Shown one piece after another: positions 7,321 through 8,486 of a DNA stretch of 8,486 nucleotides. The stretch spans positions 1 through 8,486 of the forward strand of contig CAZKXM010000085.1 of assembly GCA_964556785.1 (NCBI GenBank). Reading direction: 5' to 3'. This stretch comes from CAG-1031 sp964556785 (GTDB lineage: Bacteria > Bacteroidota > Bacteroidia > Bacteroidales > Muribaculaceae). The position numbers and the translations under genes were made by a program. Numbering within the stretch: the first letter of the stretch is position 1; each line of letters begins with the position of its first letter. Below the pieces are notes generated by a model. The model was not told where the DNA came from and did no database searches. It saw only the letters and a program-made list of their open reading frames with translations.

Positions 7321-7328
7321 CAAATTTA
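7321..7328 (-). promoter_or_regulatory. Candidate -7 element of the miaB operon promoter
   Basis: On the minus strand, 7328-7321 reads TAAATTTG, a perfect TAnnTTTG -7 box. It would start transcripts near 7314-7316, about 20 nt before the miaB ATG at 7294. No TTTG is found 19-21 nt upstream, so the -33 part is weak or absent. The box faces the plus-strand -7 box (7310-7317) with only 3 nt between them. Together they form the inverted repeat ATTTG-CCG-CAAAT at 7313-7325. Confidence 0.45.
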
Positions 7329-7431
7329 CAAAAAACCAACGACACGGCGGCCCTCGCCTTTCGCTTTTAATCAGCGGCGTCGGTCCACCCTGCCATGAAA
7401 ACCAATACATCACATTGATAAACTTACAGAA

Positions 7432-8460
7432 ATGAAGTTTCCCACTCTGACTCCGCGCGAAGCCGCTAACTTTATCAACCACAACGACAATGTGGGCTTC
7501 TCGGGCTTTACCGCATCAGGTTCGCCCAAGGCAGTGACCGAGGCTCTCGCCGAACGTGCCGAAGAAGAGCACGCTGCCGGCCGTCCTTTCAAGGTTAACC
7601 TGTTTACAGGTGCATCGACCAGCGACCGCGCCGACGGTGTTCTGGCCCGTGCCAATGCAATCAATATCCGCACCCCCTATCAGAGTACCCCCGACCTGCG
7701 CAAGCGTCTGAACGATCACGACGCCCATTACTTCGACGTCCATTTGTCGGATCTGGCGCAGTCAATCCGTTACGGCCACTACGGCAAGATCGATGTGGCC
7801 ATCGTTGAAGTGGCCGATATCGACGACGAGGGCAATGCTGTGCTCGGCACCGGTGTGGGTAACATCAACACCTATGTCGATCAGGCCGACAAGGTGATCA
7901 TCGAGCTCAACGAGAAACTTCCCGCAAGCCTCAAGGGCCTGCATGACATCTACATGCCTCTGGATCCTCCCGCACGTCGCGAAATTCCGATCTACAAGTC
8001 GTCAGACCGCATCGGTTCGCCCGTCATGAAGATCGACCCCCGCAAGATTGTCGGCGTTGTCCACACTTCGGCCCACAACGGCGTGAAGCCTTTCTCGGCC
8101 CTCGACGAAACAACCCTGCGCATCGGCCATAACGTGTGCCGCTTCCTTGAAAGCGAAATCCACGCCGGCCACATCCCGGCATCGTTCCTCCCCATTCAGA
8201 GCGGTGTGGGCAATGTTGCAAACGCAGTTCTCTACGGTCTGGGCGAATCGACAGTCATCCCCTCGTTCGAGATGTATACCGAGGTGATCCAGGATGCCGT
8301 GCTCGACCTCATGAAGCAGGGCAAGTGCCGCTTCGGATCGACCTGCGCACTCACCGTGAGCGACGAAGCTGAGGAGGAACTCTTCAACAACCTCGACTTC
8401 TATCGCGACAAGGTGGCTCTGCGTCCTGTGGGCCCTCGAAATCGGCGCGTTGGTTCTTGA
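7432..8460 (+). CDS. Acetyl-CoA hydrolase / succinate:acetate CoA-transferase family protein, 3' end abnormal
   Basis: This family moves CoA between acyl groups such as acetate, propionate and succinate through a glutamyl-CoA thioester, or hydrolyses acetyl-CoA; the exact substrate cannot be read from sequence. Visible family features are GFSGFTASGSPK (22-33), the IDVAIVEVADI segment (120-130), QSGVGNVANAVL (256-267) and MYTEVIQD (281-288), whose E284 is the likely catalytic glutamate. Family similarity runs to FYRDKVALRP (residue 332, base 8427). The expected continuation (QEISN, then a GGSG-containing C-terminal domain) is absent. Instead ten unrelated residues (VGPRNRRVGS) lead to TGA at 8458-8460. 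Normal members have about 500 residues, so roughly a third is missing. This could be a real truncation, a rearrangement or an assembly join. Codon use is highly biased, like rpsB and tsf, which suggests strong expression. Confidence 0.85.
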   Translation: MKFPTLTPREAANFINHNDNVGFSGFTASGSPKAVTEALAERAEEEHAAGRPFKVNLFTGASTSDRADGVLARANAINIRTPYQSTPDLRKRLNDHDAHYFDVHLSDLAQSIRYGHYGKIDVAIVEVADIDDEGNAVLGTGVGNINTYVDQADKVIIELNEKLPASLKGLHDIYMPLDPPARREIPIYKSSDRIGSPVMKIDPRKIVGVVHTSAHNGVKPFSALDETTLRIGHNVCRFLESEIHAGHIPASFLPIQSGVGNVANAVLYGLGESTVIPSFEMYTEVIQDAVLDLMKQGKCRFGSTCALTVSDEAEEELFNNLDFYRDKVALRPVGPRNRRVGS

Positions 8461-8486
8461 AAAGATCCAGCAGGCTGTCGGCCACC

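Noticed and set aside
7295..7345. GTG start for miaB 17 codons further upstream
   Set aside because: The extra codons cross an A/T-rich stretch containing two -7-like boxes and do not resemble a MiaB N-terminus; the ATG at 7294 is better.
7395..7418. Seven-codon upstream open frame (MKTNTSH) in the leader of the CoA-transferase gene
   Set aside because: A frame this short is expected by chance, has no Shine-Dalgarno-like support and no run of regulatory codons; only conservation would make it credible.
1..8486. CRISPR array, insertion sequence, phage, toxin-antitoxin or defence genes
   Set aside because: I looked on both strands and found no regularly spaced repeats, transposase or integrase motifs, or defence-type domains; the window is core genome.

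Overview
The window is a high-GC stretch of core chromosome from a member of the Bacteroidota, most likely order Bacteroidales. A Muribaculaceae-like organism is plausible, but that is inference. The reasons are the order rpsI-rpsB-tsf, an EF-Ts beginning MAVTMAEITKLR as in Bacteroides, a QueD with the EIAGCH variant of the zinc motif, starts preceded by A/T-rich sequence rather than Shine-Dalgarno sites, and a perfect Bacteroides-type promoter (TTTG-N19-TAnnTTTG). No mobile element, CRISPR array, tRNA or rRNA is visible.

Layout. Positions 1-26 are the last codons of rpsI (ribosomal protein S9). A 169-nt gap with several inverted repeats leads to rpsB (S2, 196-1035). A strong terminator-like hairpin with a T run separates rpsB from tsf (EF-Ts, 1139-2131). 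A bidirectional terminator hairpin at about 2171-2207 separates tsf from a convergent minus-strand operon. Read in its own direction, that operon is miaB (7294-5942), queD (5931-5569), queE (5572-4991), ispD (4994-4314) and recG (4317-2230). The last four genes are joined by 4-nt ATGA overlaps, and queD starts 10 nt after miaB. Divergently on the plus strand, an acetyl-CoA hydrolase / CoA-transferase family gene starts at 7432. Its family similarity stops at about 8427 and the frame ends at 8460, near the window edge.

How the genes work together. rpsI, rpsB and tsf are translation genes. The minus-strand operon combines two steps of queuosine precursor synthesis (QueD, QueE; wobble position 34) with MiaB (ms2i6A at position 37), so it holds two chemistries of the tRNA anticodon loop. 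IspD feeds the MEP isoprenoid pathway, which makes the dimethylallyl group that MiaA attaches before MiaB acts. RecG is a replication-fork and recombination helicase without an obvious link to the others. The CoA-transferase belongs to acetate/succinate-type fermentation metabolism.

I see no clearly new biological system. The points most worth checking are regulatory or structural: overlapping divergent promoters at 7287-7328, the terminator-like hairpin inside the rpsB-tsf pair, the structured rpsB leader, and the abrupt loss of homology at the right end.
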